Shown: positions 9,136-18,267, counted from the first letter of the stretch. The stretch is DNA of 64,000 bases from Carboxydocella thermautotrophica (GCA_003054495.1 CP028514.1:1042501-1106500), one strand, 5' to 3'. Translations and numbers: made by a program. The notes: generated by a model from the sequence alone, not told the origin.

Positions 9136-10119
9136 ATGAAATGCCATTACTGCGGCAACCGCCGTTCGGAACTATACCTGTATTGCCCGGCCTGCGGGGC
9201 AGAGGAGGGCAAGGAGTACCGGCAGCCCCCCCGGACTTTTGAGCTTTATCGTACTCATCGCCTGCCTGCTCAAATCTTACCGGAGGGAAAACGAGACCTG
9301 TTTCGGGATTTTATCAAAATGCCAGTTGGTAATCTCTGGATAGTCCGTATTCTCCTGCCTCTGGGCCTCCTGCAGGCGGATCAGCTGGCGGAAATAGGGC
9401 GTCTGGCCAGAGAATATGGCCAGGGGGAAGTGCACTGGACCACTCGCCAGGGCCTGGAAATTCCCGGAGTGCCGGGGGAAAAAGTGCTGGACCTCCAGGA
9501 TGAATTAGCTGCCCTGGGGCTTAAAACAGCACCCCGGGGAGGCACTGGGCGCAATGTGGTTTGCTGTCCGGGTCAGCCCACCTGTACCAACGGGCTGGCG
9601 GCAGTGAGGGAACTGGCGCAGCAGTTACAGCAGGAGTTTGCCGGTAAACAGGGTTATCCTCATAAGTTCAAAATTGCCATTTCCGGCTGCCCCAACAATT
9701 GTGCCCGGGCTGAGGCCCATGATTTTGGCCTGATTGCGGTACAACAGGTTCGGGTGGAAAAAGAAAAGTGTACCGCCTGTGGGCTTTGCGCCAGGGCCTG
9801 TAAGGAAAAAGCTATTACCATTACCGCAGAGGGGGCAGTAATTGAGTACAGCAACTGTCAGGAATGCGGTATGTGCCTGCGGGCCTGCCCGGCCGGAGCG
9901 ATTATAGAGACTGCCAGGGGCTACAGGGCACTGGTTGGCGGAAACGGGGGACGGCATCCCCGGTTGGGACGGCTCTGGCGTCAGCTGGCTCAGGCAGAGG
10001 AAATTGTGGATTTAATTAAAGAGGTACAGGCTGACTGGATTGCCCATGGCCGCACCAAAGAAAGAATAGGCGCTTATCTTATACGCAAAGAGCAGGAGGG
10101 GAAAGCAAATGAGCAATAA
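9136..10119 (+). CDS. Siroheme nitrite/sulfite reductase-like protein with Zn ribbon and ferredoxin insert
   Basis: A 327-residue protein. The N-terminus has two CxxC pairs (CHYCGN, CPACG), a probable zinc ribbon. The central part has the siroheme/4Fe-4S signature: CCPGQPTC and then [10 protein letters not shown], the Cx5C...Cx3C pattern. A two-cluster ferredoxin ([30 protein letters not shown]) follows. This resembles the small anaerobic sulfite reductases (AsrC type), and the place between sat and cysC supports a six-electron reduction of sulfite to sulfide. ATG 9136 has AGGGAGGA at good spacing. A nitrite substrate cannot be excluded. Confidence 0.82.
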   Translation: MKCHYCGNRRSELYLYCPACGAEEGKEYRQPPRTFELYRTHRLPAQILPEGKRDLFRDFIKMPVGNLWIVRILLPLGLLQADQLAEIGRLAREYGQGEVHWTTRQGLEIPGVPGEKVLDLQDELAALGLKTAPRGGTGRNVVCCPGQPTCTNGLAAVRELAQQLQQEFAGKQGYPHKFKIAISGCPNNCARAEAHDFGLIAVQQVRVEKEKCTACGLCARACKEKAITITAEGAVIEYSNCQECGMCLRACPAGAIIETARGYRALVGGNGGRHPRLGRLWRQLAQAEEIVDLIKEVQADWIAHGRTKERIGAYLIRKEQEGKANEQ

Positions 10120-10642
10120 GGAAAAAGGTTTTATACTCTGGTTCACTGGTCTATCCGGGGCTGGCAAATCCACCCTTTCCGGTCTGGTAGCCGAGGAGCT
10201 GCGGCGGCGGGGTAAAAAAGTGGAGATCCTGGATGGAGATGAAGTCAGGGAAAATCTGTCCAAAGGTCTGGGGTTCAGTAAGGAGGATCGGGATACCAAT
10301 ATCAAGCGCATCGGCTTTGTAGCCAAACTGCTGGCCCGTAACGGGGTAGTGGCCATAACCGCTGCAATTTCCCCCTACCGGGAAACCAGAGACTATGTCC
10401 GCTCCACTTATCCTGATTTTGTGGAGGTATTTGTGGATTGCCCCCTGGAAAAATGCATAGAGCGGGATGTGAAGGGCCTGTACAAAAAGGCTCTGGCTGG
10501 AGAAATTCCCCAGTTTACCGGGGTTTCTGATCCCTATGAGCCTCCTTTAAATCCGGAAATTGTGGTAAAAACCCATGAGCAAACCCATGAAGAGTCAGTA
10601 GCTACTATTATTCGCCGGCTGGAGGAGTTAAACTATCTATAA
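10109..10642 (+). CDS. cysC: Adenylylsulfate (APS) kinase
   Basis: A 177-residue kinase with the P-loop GLSGAGKST near residue 14, the [15 protein letters not shown] segment that binds APS, and the family pattern [13 protein letters not shown] and [24 protein letters not shown]. It phosphorylates APS to PAPS in the cytoplasm. It overlaps the sulfite reductase-like gene by 11 bp. The presence of APS kinase next to an APS-reductase-like pair (11497-13453) means APS has two possible fates in this cluster. Confidence 0.95.
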   Translation: MSNKEKGFILWFTGLSGAGKSTLSGLVAEELRRRGKKVEILDGDEVRENLSKGLGFSKEDRDTNIKRIGFVAKLLARNGVVAITAAISPYRETRDYVRSTYPDFVEVFVDCPLEKCIERDVKGLYKKALAGEIPQFTGVSDPYEPPLNPEIVVKTHEQTHEESVATIIRRLEELNYL

Positions 10643-10669
10643 ATAGAGATTGTAAAGGAGGACCAGCCC

Positions 10670-11518
10670 ATGATTGACCTCCATACCCATACCACAGCCT
10701 CTGATGGCACCTTCCGTCCGGCTGAACTGGTGGAGCTGGCTTATAAGCAGGGTTTGGCTGCTCTGGCGATTACCGATCATGATGTAGTAGATGGTTTAGC
10801 AGAAGGCATCGCCCGTGGCCGTGAGCTGGGCCTGCCTGTTATTTCCGGAGTGGAAATCAGTGTTGAATGGCAGGGGCGGGAGATGCATATACTGGGCTAC
10901 TATATCGATCACCAGCATCCGCAATTACTGCAAAATCTGGCCCAGCTCCGGGAGTTTCGCGCCCAGCGTAACCCGAAAATGGTGGAGAAGCTACAAGCCC
11001 TCGGGATCGAGATAACCATGGCAGAAGTGGAAGCCAAAGCCCAGGGGCAGGTGGTGGGGCGCCCGCATTTTGCCGCTGTATTACTGGAAAAAGGGGTAGT
11101 AAGTTCGGTAAATGAAGCTTTTGATAAATACCTGGCCCGGGGGGGACTGGCTTATGTTCCGAAAGAGAGGCTAACCCCCCGGGAGGGAATAACTTTGATT
11201 CGTCAGGCTGGAGGGGTTCCGGTGCTGGCTCATCCCAGGTATCTAGGTTTAGCTCAGTCCCAGCTGGTTGATCTGGCCCGGGAATTGCGGGATTATGGGC
11301 TGGCCGGAATAGAAGTCTATTATTCGGAAAACAGCGAGGCTGATACTGCTCAGGCCAGAGCAGTTGCAGAAGAACTGGGGCTGGTGATGACCGGGGGCAC
11401 GGATTTTCATGGTACCAACAAACCGGAAATCCAGCTGGGACGCGGTCATGGCAATTTAAGTATTCCCTATAGCCTGGTTGAGGAGTTGGAGAAAGCATGG
11501 AAAAGGTTGACCTCTTGA
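10670..11518 (+). CDS. PHP-domain phosphoesterase, RNase AM/YciV type (possible pAp phosphatase)
   Basis: A 282-residue protein with all PHP metal-binding motifs in order: DLHTHTTASDG at the N-terminus, AITDHDVV near residue 40, SGVEIS near 60, MHILGYY, LAHPRYLG near 186 and TGGTDFHG near 243. Members of this group (YciV/TrpH) hydrolyse 3',5'-nucleoside bisphosphates such as pAp or short RNA. Its place between APS kinase and the AprA-like gene makes pAp removal a sensible role, because pAp is the by-product when PAPS is used. Ribosome site AAGGAGG. Function inferred from family plus context. Confidence 0.82.
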   Translation: MIDLHTHTTASDGTFRPAELVELAYKQGLAALAITDHDVVDGLAEGIARGRELGLPVISGVEISVEWQGREMHILGYYIDHQHPQLLQNLAQLREFRAQRNPKMVEKLQALGIEITMAEVEAKAQGQVVGRPHFAAVLLEKGVVSSVNEAFDKYLARGGLAYVPKERLTPREGITLIRQAGGVPVLAHPRYLGLAQSQLVDLARELRDYGLAGIEVYYSENSEADTAQARAVAEELGLVMTGGTDFHGTNKPEIQLGRGHGNLSIPYSLVEELEKAWKRLTS

Positions 11519-13158
11519 TCATTGGCGGCGGGGCAGCCGGATGTATGGCTGCTATTGCCGCCCGGGAAATAGACCCGGCTTTAAGGGTAGTAATAATGGA
11601 GAAAGCGGAAATCAGCCGCAGTGGCTGCCTGGCAGCTGGAATCAATGCGATTAATGCCTATCTTAACCCGGGCCAGACCCCGGAAACTTTTTTGGCTTAT
11701 GTGAAAAAAGATAACTATGGTCTGGTTCGGGACGATCTTGTCCTGACTATGGCCGAACGGTTTAACAGCATGGCTCGCCGTCTGGCCGAATGGGGGTTGC
11801 CCTTCAAACGGGATGCCGAGGGCAATTTTCTTCCCCGCGGGCCCCGTTCGGTACAAATCGAAGGGGAGAGCATTAAGCCGGTACTGGCCGCGGCGGTAAG
11901 ACGGGCAGGAATAGAAGTCTGGAATCGCACGGTATTGCTGGATCTGGTCCAGGTGGAAGGCCGTGTGGTGGGGGCCCTGGGCTGGGAGACCAGAACTGGC
12001 CGTTTCCGCCCCGTCCTGGCCAGAGCCGTTATCCTGGCCACCGGGGGAGCAGCAGGTATCTATCGTCCTAATAATCAGGGAGAAGCCCGCCATAAAATGT
12101 GGTACTGTCCCTTTAATACGGGGGGTGGGCTGGCTGCTGGCTTACGGGTTGGGGCAGCCTTAACCTCTCTGGAAATGCGGTTTATAGCCCTCAGGACCAA
12201 GGATGCCATTGCTCCCACCGGGACGCTGGCGCAAGGAGTAAAAGCCAAAGAAGTAAATGCCCGGGGGGAAAACTATCTGGAACATTATGCTGACCGCACT
12301 ACTCCGGGCCGACTGGCGGCCTTGCTGGCGGAAATGACGGCAGGACGGGGCCCCTGTTATCTGGATACCTCTCATCTGGGAGAGGAGCAGCAGCGGCAAC
12401 TACAGGAGGCATATTTAAACATGGCTCCTGGTGCGGTGCTTTACTGGGCGGATCGGAATCTGAGGCCCAATCAGCCGGTGGAGATAATCGGGACTGAGCC
12501 CTATCTGGTGGGCGGTCATGGTATGGCAGGATTCTGGATAGATAGCGGTCGCCGAACCACTGTACCGGGCTTGTATGCGGCTGGAGATATTGCTGGTGGC
12601 GCCCCCAAAAAATATGTAACCGGGTCCATGGCTGAAGGGGAAATTGCTGCTCATACGGCTGTAGCCGAGCTGCAGGAATATGATGTTGAAAAGGCAATGG
12701 CTGCGGCCGAAACTCTATTAAAGCAGCGACAAAGTCAGTTTGAGCGATGGCAGAAACAGCAAGGGTATCTGACCCCCTGGCGTTTGGAGGAGAGATTGCA
12801 AAAAATCATGGATGAATATGCTGGCGGGATTAGCACCGGCTATAAATATACGGAAGCCGGGCTGAAACGGGCCCGGCAGGAGCTGGCCTGGCTGGGCGAA
12901 GATTTGCAGCAAATAGCCTGTACCGACAATTACCAGCTTTTACAGGCGATTGAAGTGGAAGAGCGCTGGTTGCTGGCCCGGGCCCTGGTTGAACACATGC
13001 TCTATCGCAAGGAGAGCCGCTGGCCAGCCTATCAGGAGTTTCTTGACTATCCCCGCCGGGATGACGGGCGCTGGCTCTGTTTCATCAATTCCCGCTATCG
13101 CCGGGAGCAGGATATGTTTGCCATAGAGGAGGTGCCCTATCATGCCACCTCTGATTAA
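11497..13158 (+). CDS. aprA: Adenylylsulfate reductase alpha-like flavoprotein (AprA-like)
   Basis: A 553-residue FAD enzyme of the fumarate reductase superfamily. DLLIIGGGAAGCMAAIAA is the dinucleotide-binding motif; GINAINAYLNPGQTPETFLAYV, then NYGLVRDDLVLTMAERF and LAEWGLPF, closely resemble AprA rather than fumarate reductase or aspartate oxidase. VGGHGMAGFWID and GLYAAGDIAGGAPKKYV complete the flavin site. It would reduce APS to sulfite plus AMP with the next gene's ferredoxin. It overlaps the PHP gene by 22 bp and the ferredoxin gene by 17 bp, so the three are tightly coupled. It is shorter than dissimilatory AprA (about 620-660), which suits an assimilatory-type enzyme. Confidence 0.82.
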   Translation: MEKVDLLIIGGGAAGCMAAIAAREIDPALRVVIMEKAEISRSGCLAAGINAINAYLNPGQTPETFLAYVKKDNYGLVRDDLVLTMAERFNSMARRLAEWGLPFKRDAEGNFLPRGPRSVQIEGESIKPVLAAAVRRAGIEVWNRTVLLDLVQVEGRVVGALGWETRTGRFRPVLARAVILATGGAAGIYRPNNQGEARHKMWYCPFNTGGGLAAGLRVGAALTSLEMRFIALRTKDAIAPTGTLAQGVKAKEVNARGENYLEHYADRTTPGRLAALLAEMTAGRGPCYLDTSHLGEEQQRQLQEAYLNMAPGAVLYWADRNLRPNQPVEIIGTEPYLVGGHGMAGFWIDSGRRTTVPGLYAAGDIAGGAPKKYVTGSMAEGEIAAHTAVAELQEYDVEKAMAAAETLLKQRQSQFERWQKQQGYLTPWRLEERLQKIMDEYAGGISTGYKYTEAGLKRARQELAWLGEDLQQIACTDNYQLLQAIEVEERWLLARALVEHMLYRKESRWPAYQEFLDYPRRDDGRWLCFINSRYRREQDMFAIEEVPYHATSD

Positions 13159-13453
13159 CCGTGAACGCTGCAATGGTTGCGGCCAGGCGGCAGAGAGCTG
13201 TTGCCAGCGGGTCTGTCCGGGAGATTTGTTAATCCGGAAAGATGGTAAGGCAGAGTTGCGTGACGGGCGGTCCTGCTGGGACTGCGCCGCCTGTGTCAAA
13301 GCCTGTCCCCGTCAGGCTATCCGGTTGGTCCTGCCGGCAGAAATCGGTGGCGGCCGGGCCTGGCTGGGGATTGAAGGGAAAGAATGGGTGCTGGCCTATC
13401 CTGATGGTAAAACTGAACGATTTCCTTTACCAGAAACCAAAACCCCGACCTGA
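13142..13453 (+). CDS. aprB: Adenylylsulfate reductase beta-like ferredoxin (AprB-like)
   Basis: A 103-residue protein with two 4Fe-4S motifs: CNGCGQAAESCCQRVCPGDL, where the long gap between cysteines is typical of AprB, and CWDCAACVKACPRQA. A short beta-rich tail (WLGIEGKEWVLAYPDG) follows; in dissimilatory AprB this tail is longer and wraps around AprA. It is the electron donor for the AprA-like flavoprotein and overlaps its gene by 17 bp. Last gene of the sulfur operon; its stop codon lies in the terminator stem. Confidence 0.82.
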   Translation: MPPLINRERCNGCGQAAESCCQRVCPGDLLIRKDGKAELRDGRSCWDCAACVKACPRQAIRLVLPAEIGGGRAWLGIEGKEWVLAYPDGKTERFPLPETKTPT

Positions 13454-13475
13454 TCTTCAGGCCGGGGCTCTTTTA
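13443..13475 (+). terminator. Terminator of the sulfur operon
   Basis: Arms CCCCGACCTGA and TCAGGCCGGGG with loop TCT, one A-C mismatch, then CTCTTTTATTT. The aprB stop codon is inside the stem. Confidence 0.8.
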
Positions 13476-13643
13476 TTTGCTTTGACAGAGGTATTCTTCG
13501 GGAAGCGGAGGGAAAGCGGGGTTTGGAGGGGCATCCCCGAAACGCATGATGTGTAACTCGCCACCTAATGCTTGCTGATAGAACTTAACTGCTTCTTCGC
13601 AATTGCCATTGAAAGTTACGTACGGTACTACCCAGTTACCCAA
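13473..13643 (-). pseudogene. Truncated VOC/PhnB-like (glyoxalase fold) protein
   Basis: The 56-residue product starts GNWVVPYVTFNGNCEEAVKF and continues YQQALGGELHIMRFGDAPPNP, which is the first beta-alpha-beta unit of PhnB/YjdN-type VOC proteins (normally about 135-150 residues). The frame then stops after PLPEEYLCQSK, so more than half is missing and no continuation was found. The start is taken as TTG 13643 with GAAGGGG upstream. Probably a remnant left by deletion next to the sulfur operon terminator. Confidence 0.65.
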
Positions 13644-13745
13644 TATTACCCCTTCTTTCTGAAGAATTTCTTGTATATTATAACGGATTGGGTTGTAATT
13701 GCAAAAAAAATCCCTTGACAAAACATCCCTACCATTAAAAAATGA

Positions 13746-13792
13746 TTGCGCAAGGAAATAAGTTGCACTATAATAAAAACTGACCAGTCAGT
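13746..13792 (+). promoter_or_regulatory. Promoter with TetR-type operator for the HlyD/ABC operon
   Basis: TTGCGC (13746-13751) and TATAAT (13769-13774) are 17 bp apart. The palindrome ACTGAC-ca-GTCAGT (13779-13792) covers the expected transcription start, a usual place for a repressor. The TGAC..GTCA core is common among TetR-family sites controlling efflux genes. No TetR gene is in the window. Confidence 0.65.
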
Positions 13793-13811
13793 ACAAAAAG
13801 GGGGAGTTATA

Positions 13812-14951
13812 ATGCCAAGAAAAAGGATGCTAACAATTACCGCCGCTGGAATACTGGCCCTGGCTTTTAGTGGTTTCTGGCTCATGGGCGGTGGCAGTAG
13901 TAGTGGCAGTATCCTGACAGGCGGGAACACCTACACAGCTACCATCGAGGGTACAGAAATAGACGTAGCCTTCAAGATCCCCGGCAAATTAGCGAAGGTA
14001 TACATTGAAGAAGGAGACCAGGTAAAACCAGGTCAGCTCCTGGCAGAGCTGGAAAGTAAAGAACTGGCCGCCCAGCTGGAACAGGCCCGCGGTACCTATC
14101 AGGCGGCTGTGGCGAAAGTAGCTCAGGCTGAGGCAGCGGTTAAGGCGACCAGAGAAGGAGCCTGGGCCCAGCTCAGCAAAGCCCAGAGTGGCTATGCTGC
14201 CAAGGCTGATGCTAACCGCAAGAATGTAGCCATGGCCAAAGCTGCCCTGGATGCGGCCCAGACCGCTAATGACATTGCTAAAGCCAACTGGCAACGGGTT
14301 CAGGAACTGTACCGGGAGGGAGCAGTGCCAAAAAGCAAATATGAAGAAGCCCAGATGGCGTATGCCAAAGCCGAGGCAGAACTGGCAAGAGCCAGAGAGA
14401 CCTATAATCTGGCCAGCGGAACAGCCGGGCAGAAAGAAGTAGAAGCTGCGGCCGATGATGTGGCTTTGGCCCAGGCCAATCTGGAGCAAATCAACTTGCG
14501 GGAAAAAGATGTGCAGGCAGCCAAAGCCGCAGTGGAACAGGCCAGGGGGGCCCTCAATGCTGCTCAGGCCATGTATGAAAATCGCCTGCTCTATGCTCCC
14601 GCTGGCGGGATAGTATTAACCCGCAATATGGAGGCAGGGGAGATGGTGGCAGCTGGCTTGCCTTTTGCCACCCTGGTGGATTTGGATGACCTCTTTATCA
14701 AGATCTATGTTACTGAGGACAAACTGGCCTCTCTGTCCACTGGCAAGGAAGTGACGGTAGAAATTCCTGCCCTGAATAATGCCGTCTATAAGGGTAAAAT
14801 CGTAAATATCAGCGCTGCCGCTGATTTTGCGGTGAAAAAAGCTACCAGTGAACTGGGGCAGACGGATATTCGTTCTTTTGCCGTTAAAATCAAACTGGTG
14901 AACCGGGATCACAAATTGCGGCCGGGTTTGACAGCAAAAATACGCCTGTAA
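13812..14951 (+). CDS. HlyD-family membrane fusion protein
   Basis: A 379-residue protein with an N-terminal membrane anchor (residues 7-25), a biotinyl-lipoyl-like segment (KVYIEEGDQVKPGQLLAELES), a long Ala/Gln/Glu-rich coiled coil (roughly 70-250) and a beta-barrel part (YAPAGGIVLTRNMEAGEMV). It fits the YbhG/EmrA group that works with ABC-2 exporters, here encoded by the next two genes. Start ATG 13812 is preceded by GGGGGAG. In a single-membrane cell it would extend from the outer face of the membrane. Confidence 0.88.
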   Translation: MPRKRMLTITAAGILALAFSGFWLMGGGSSSGSILTGGNTYTATIEGTEIDVAFKIPGKLAKVYIEEGDQVKPGQLLAELESKELAAQLEQARGTYQAAVAKVAQAEAAVKATREGAWAQLSKAQSGYAAKADANRKNVAMAKAALDAAQTANDIAKANWQRVQELYREGAVPKSKYEEAQMAYAKAEAELARARETYNLASGTAGQKEVEAAADDVALAQANLEQINLREKDVQAAKAAVEQARGALNAAQAMYENRLLYAPAGGIVLTRNMEAGEMVAAGLPFATLVDLDDLFIKIYVTEDKLASLSTGKEVTVEIPALNNAVYKGKIVNISAAADFAVKKATSELGQTDIRSFAVKIKLVNRDHKLRPGLTAKIRL

Positions 14952-14964
14952 AGGGGTGGGAATA

Positions 14965-15633
14965 ATGTTGGAAGTTAACAACCTCAGTATTGCCCGCCGC
15001 CGAGGTTACTATTTTCAGAATCTATCCTGGCGCTTGCAACCTGGTGAGTTACTACTGGTCTATGGAGCTCGCAATAGTGGCAAAACCCAGTTACTGGAGG
15101 TTCTGATCGGCGCTAGAATCGCAGCGTCCGGGGAAGTTAGACTGGCTGGCCAACCTGTGCGGGGAGGATTGCCCTTGCCCATTACCCGAGTGGGTTATGC
15201 GCCCCAGAGCCTGGGGCTATGGCCCGATTTGACCGGGGAAGAAACTATCAACTTTTTTACCGGCTATAATGAACAATTAACCAGGGAGTTAAAACATAAC
15301 TGGCAACTGGAAGAAGCCTGGCGGAAACCGGTGGGAGAGCTGGAAGGGCCGCTCAGGCAGAGAATAAATCTTGCGGTCAGTCTCGCGGGGAACGCTCCCT
15401 TGATTGTCTGGGATGAACCTCTGGTAATAGCCGATCCTGGAACACGAACAGTGATTTTCGATAATTTGCAGCTTTCCTTGCAGTCTGGCAAAACGATAGT
15501 ATTGACCACTGCGTTCTGGCAGGAGGCAGAAAATTTGCCAGTAGATAAAGTTCTGTGGCTGAAAGGAAATGAAGCTGTTCTGGTGGCACCGGTAGAACTC
15601 TCTCGGGCTTTGCAGGGAGGGGTGTCGGCATGA
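14965..15633 (+). CDS. ABC transporter ATP-binding protein with degenerate motifs
   Basis: A 222-residue ABC ATPase domain. Walker A is GARNSGKTQ (acceptable GxxxxGKT), the Q-loop is APQSLGLWPDL and Walker B is LIVWDEPL. The signature motif, however, reads LEGPLRQR instead of LSGGQxQR, and the H-loop region reads LTTAFWQ with no histidine. Hydrolysis may therefore be weak or depend on a partner. It lies between the HlyD gene and the ABC-2 permease (4-bp overlap with the latter). The ATG at 14965 follows GGGGTGG. Confidence 0.85.
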   Translation: MLEVNNLSIARRRGYYFQNLSWRLQPGELLLVYGARNSGKTQLLEVLIGARIAASGEVRLAGQPVRGGLPLPITRVGYAPQSLGLWPDLTGEETINFFTGYNEQLTRELKHNWQLEEAWRKPVGELEGPLRQRINLAVSLAGNAPLIVWDEPLVIADPGTRTVIFDNLQLSLQSGKTIVLTTAFWQEAENLPVDKVLWLKGNEAVLVAPVELSRALQGGVSA

Positions 15634-16799
15634 AAATCAGTGACATCGCCTGGCTGGAATTTCTGCATATTAAAAAGGACCGACGCCTGGCAGCGGTTTT
15701 ATTCTTAATACCAGCACTTTATCTGCTGATTTTTGGTTATCTTTATTCGGCGCAAAAAGTAAGGGAATTGCCCACACTGGTGGTGGATGAAGAAAATTCC
15801 TATCTGAGCCGGGAACTGGTACGGGCCTATGACCAGTCGGAAACCTTTCGCATAAGCGGTTTTGCTCTGAATGAGACAGAGGCGCAAAAGGAAATAGATG
15901 CAGGTCGGGCGCAGATAGTGCTGATAATTCCGGCGGGATTGACCAGGGACTTAAAAGAGGGAAAAAGTCCGGCGATTATGACCCTGATCAATGGCAGCAA
16001 TATGATTATCGCCAATGCTGCCACCAGGGCGGCCAATGAGATCGTCGCCACCTTTGGCGCCGGAGCCAGTCTGAAAGTCATGGAAGCAGCGGGCATAAAT
16101 CCGGAAAAAGCCCGGCATACCCTGCAACCTTTGTTGTTCCGCTATCGGGTCCTTTACAATCCCACTTTTAATTATACTAACTTTCTCTTGCCCGGGTTGC
16201 TGGGAGCCGTAATTCAGCAGGTCCTATTGCTGGGGGTCGCTTTAGCTATCACCAGGGAAAAGGAGCAGGGAACCTGGATTCGTTTGCTGCAGAGCCCAGG
16301 GGGACTCAAGACGGTGCTTCTGGGTAAAGGATTGGTTTATTTCCTGGTCGGCTGTCTGGATTCCCTCTTGACCTTTGCCCTTTTACATTGGCTTTGGGGT
16401 GTTCCCATCAAGGGCAATGGTCTTTTGCTTCTGGTCTTTAATTTGCTATTTATTCTGGCTTTAGTCGCAGTGGGGCTGACAGCATCTCTTTTCAGCCGGA
16501 CCCAGCTGGAGGCCACTCAGGTAACCATGCTGATTGCCATGCCCTCTTTTCTCCTGTCAGGCTATACCTGGCCTATGTTAGCAATTCCTGATCCCTTAAA
16601 ACCCCTCAGCTTTATTTTGCCTCTGACCTATTATACCCATGGTTTACGGGCCCTGGTGGACCGGGGCCAGGGCTGGCAGGCTCTGAAGGTGGATGTGGCC
16701 GCTTTTCTGGCCCTGATTTTCCTCTGCTGGTTGCTGCTAAAAAAATTTGCAACAAATTTTGCGGAAAAGCAGGAAAATAACCCTGTCGGTGACGAATAA
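15630..16799 (+). CDS. ABC-2 type permease
   Basis: A 389-residue membrane protein: one N-terminal helix (near 20-40), a large extracellular domain (about 40-175, with VDEENSYLSRELVRAYDQSE), then five helices from about 180 to the end, including LLPGLLGAVIQQVLLLGVAL and the motif TREKEQGTWIRLLQSP. This is the YhgE/YbhR-like ABC-2 layout. It forms an exporter with the preceding ATPase and HlyD protein; the cargo (drug, lipid or peptide) is unknown. Overlaps the ATPase gene by 4 bp. Confidence 0.88.
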   Translation: MKISDIAWLEFLHIKKDRRLAAVLFLIPALYLLIFGYLYSAQKVRELPTLVVDEENSYLSRELVRAYDQSETFRISGFALNETEAQKEIDAGRAQIVLIIPAGLTRDLKEGKSPAIMTLINGSNMIIANAATRAANEIVATFGAGASLKVMEAAGINPEKARHTLQPLLFRYRVLYNPTFNYTNFLLPGLLGAVIQQVLLLGVALAITREKEQGTWIRLLQSPGGLKTVLLGKGLVYFLVGCLDSLLTFALLHWLWGVPIKGNGLLLLVFNLLFILALVAVGLTASLFSRTQLEATQVTMLIAMPSFLLSGYTWPMLAIPDPLKPLSFILPLTYYTHGLRALVDRGQGWQALKVDVAAFLALIFLCWLLLKKFATNFAEKQENNPVGDE

Positions 16800-16848
16800 T
16801 ATAATGGTTTGTAACGGATGGTGCAAGAAAAGCGGCGGAGGTGGTGTT

Positions 16849-18258
16849 GTGAGCGCCCATGTAGTTTTGCTCACTCCTCCCTATCATGCAGGGGTTATTG
16901 AAATTACCGGAACCTGGCCGCCTTTAAATCTGGTGTATCTGGCAGGGGCTTTGCGGAATAAAGGCATACAGGTTGAAATTTATGATGCCATGTCTTTAAA
17001 TCATAGCGTGGCTGAGATCCAAGCCAGACTGGCTCAGGTGAGGCCGCAAGTAGTAGGAATTACGGCTACCACTGCCAGCGCACCGGCGGCAATAGCCACA
17101 CTGAAAGCGGTCAGAGAGGTGTTACCCACTGCCTTGCTGGTGATGGGAGGAATCCATGCCACCTTCTGCTGGGAAGAAATTTTAACCAGCTCTCCCTGGG
17201 TTGATGTGATCATCAGGTGGGAAGGGGAAGAGACTTTCCCGGAACTGGTGCAGGCCTGGCAGGATGGGCGCAGTTTCCGGACTGTCAGGGGCATTGCCTA
17301 CCGGGAACAAGGCGAGCCTTGCGCCACCGAGCCAAGGCCTCTTATTGAAGATCTGGATACCCTGGCACCAGCCTGGGATTTGCTGGACTGGGATTTATAC
17401 CGCTACCGGATTACCGATTCCCGGCTGGCAATTGTCAGTGGCTCCCGCGGTTGTGATCAGGAATGTCGCTTTTGTTCCCAGCACCATTTCTGGCGTAAAC
17501 AATACCGGGAGCGCAGTCCTAAATCTCTGGTTCAGGAGATCCTGGAGTTGCGGGACCGTTTTGGGGTGGAGATGGTACTGTTTGCTGATGAATATACCAC
17601 TAAAAACCGGGAACGCTGGGAAAAGTTCCTCGATCTTTTGCTTGAGGCTCAACCGGGGGTCATGCTGACGATGGAAACCAGGGCCCCCGATATTGTACGG
17701 GATCAGGACATCCTCTGGAAATACCGGGCCGCCGGGTTTATCCATGTCTATATCGGCGTGGAATCGGCCAACCAGGCTACTCTGAATGCCTTGCAGAAGA
17801 ATATAAAGGCGGAAGAGGCGGAAACAGCCATCCGCCTGCTGAATGAGCAGGGAATTTTGACCGAGTGCTCTTTTCTCCTGGGACACTGGGAGGAAACGCC
17901 CCGGTCCATTGAAGAGACTTTGCAGCAAGCCTTGCGGTATAATCCGGATCTGGCCCATTTTCTCTTCCTGACGCCATGGCCTTATGCCGACCTGTGGCAG
18001 GAGGTAGCGGAAAGAGTAGAGGAATGGGATTTCAGCAAGTATGACCTGGTTCATCCCATCATGCCCAGCCGGGCTATGAGCCGGGAGGAGCTGCGGGAAG
18101 CCATGGTTCGCTGTTTCAAGGTGTTCTACCGGGAAAAAATGCGCCAGTATTGCCAGGAAGCTGAAGATAGTTTCAAGAAACGGTATATGCAAAAATCCAT
18201 GAAAGTGCTGTTTAATAACTCTTTTTTGACCGAATTTCTGGCAGGAATGAAAAGATAG
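16849..18258 (+). CDS. B12-binding radical SAM protein
   Basis: A 469-residue protein. Residues 1 to about 150 are a cobalamin-binding fold (VVLLTPPYHAGVIEI, GITATTASAPAAIATL, VMGGIHATFCWEEIL). The radical SAM core follows with SGSRGCDQECRFCSQ, the CxxxCxxC cluster site near residue 202. VLFADEYTTKNRERW and YIGVESANQATLNALQKNI are usual core elements. It belongs to the BchE-like group of class B proteins; the reaction (methylation, cyclisation or other) cannot be told. The start is GTG 16849 with GGAGGTGG just upstream. It appears to stand alone, ended by a hairpin. Confidence 0.85.
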   Translation: MSAHVVLLTPPYHAGVIEITGTWPPLNLVYLAGALRNKGIQVEIYDAMSLNHSVAEIQARLAQVRPQVVGITATTASAPAAIATLKAVREVLPTALLVMGGIHATFCWEEILTSSPWVDVIIRWEGEETFPELVQAWQDGRSFRTVRGIAYREQGEPCATEPRPLIEDLDTLAPAWDLLDWDLYRYRITDSRLAIVSGSRGCDQECRFCSQHHFWRKQYRERSPKSLVQEILELRDRFGVEMVLFADEYTTKNRERWEKFLDLLLEAQPGVMLTMETRAPDIVRDQDILWKYRAAGFIHVYIGVESANQATLNALQKNIKAEEAETAIRLLNEQGILTECSFLLGHWEETPRSIEETLQQALRYNPDLAHFLFLTPWPYADLWQEVAERVEEWDFSKYDLVHPIMPSRAMSREELREAMVRCFKVFYREKMRQYCQEAEDSFKKRYMQKSMKVLFNNSFLTEFLAGMKR

Positions 18259-18267
18259 AATATAAAA

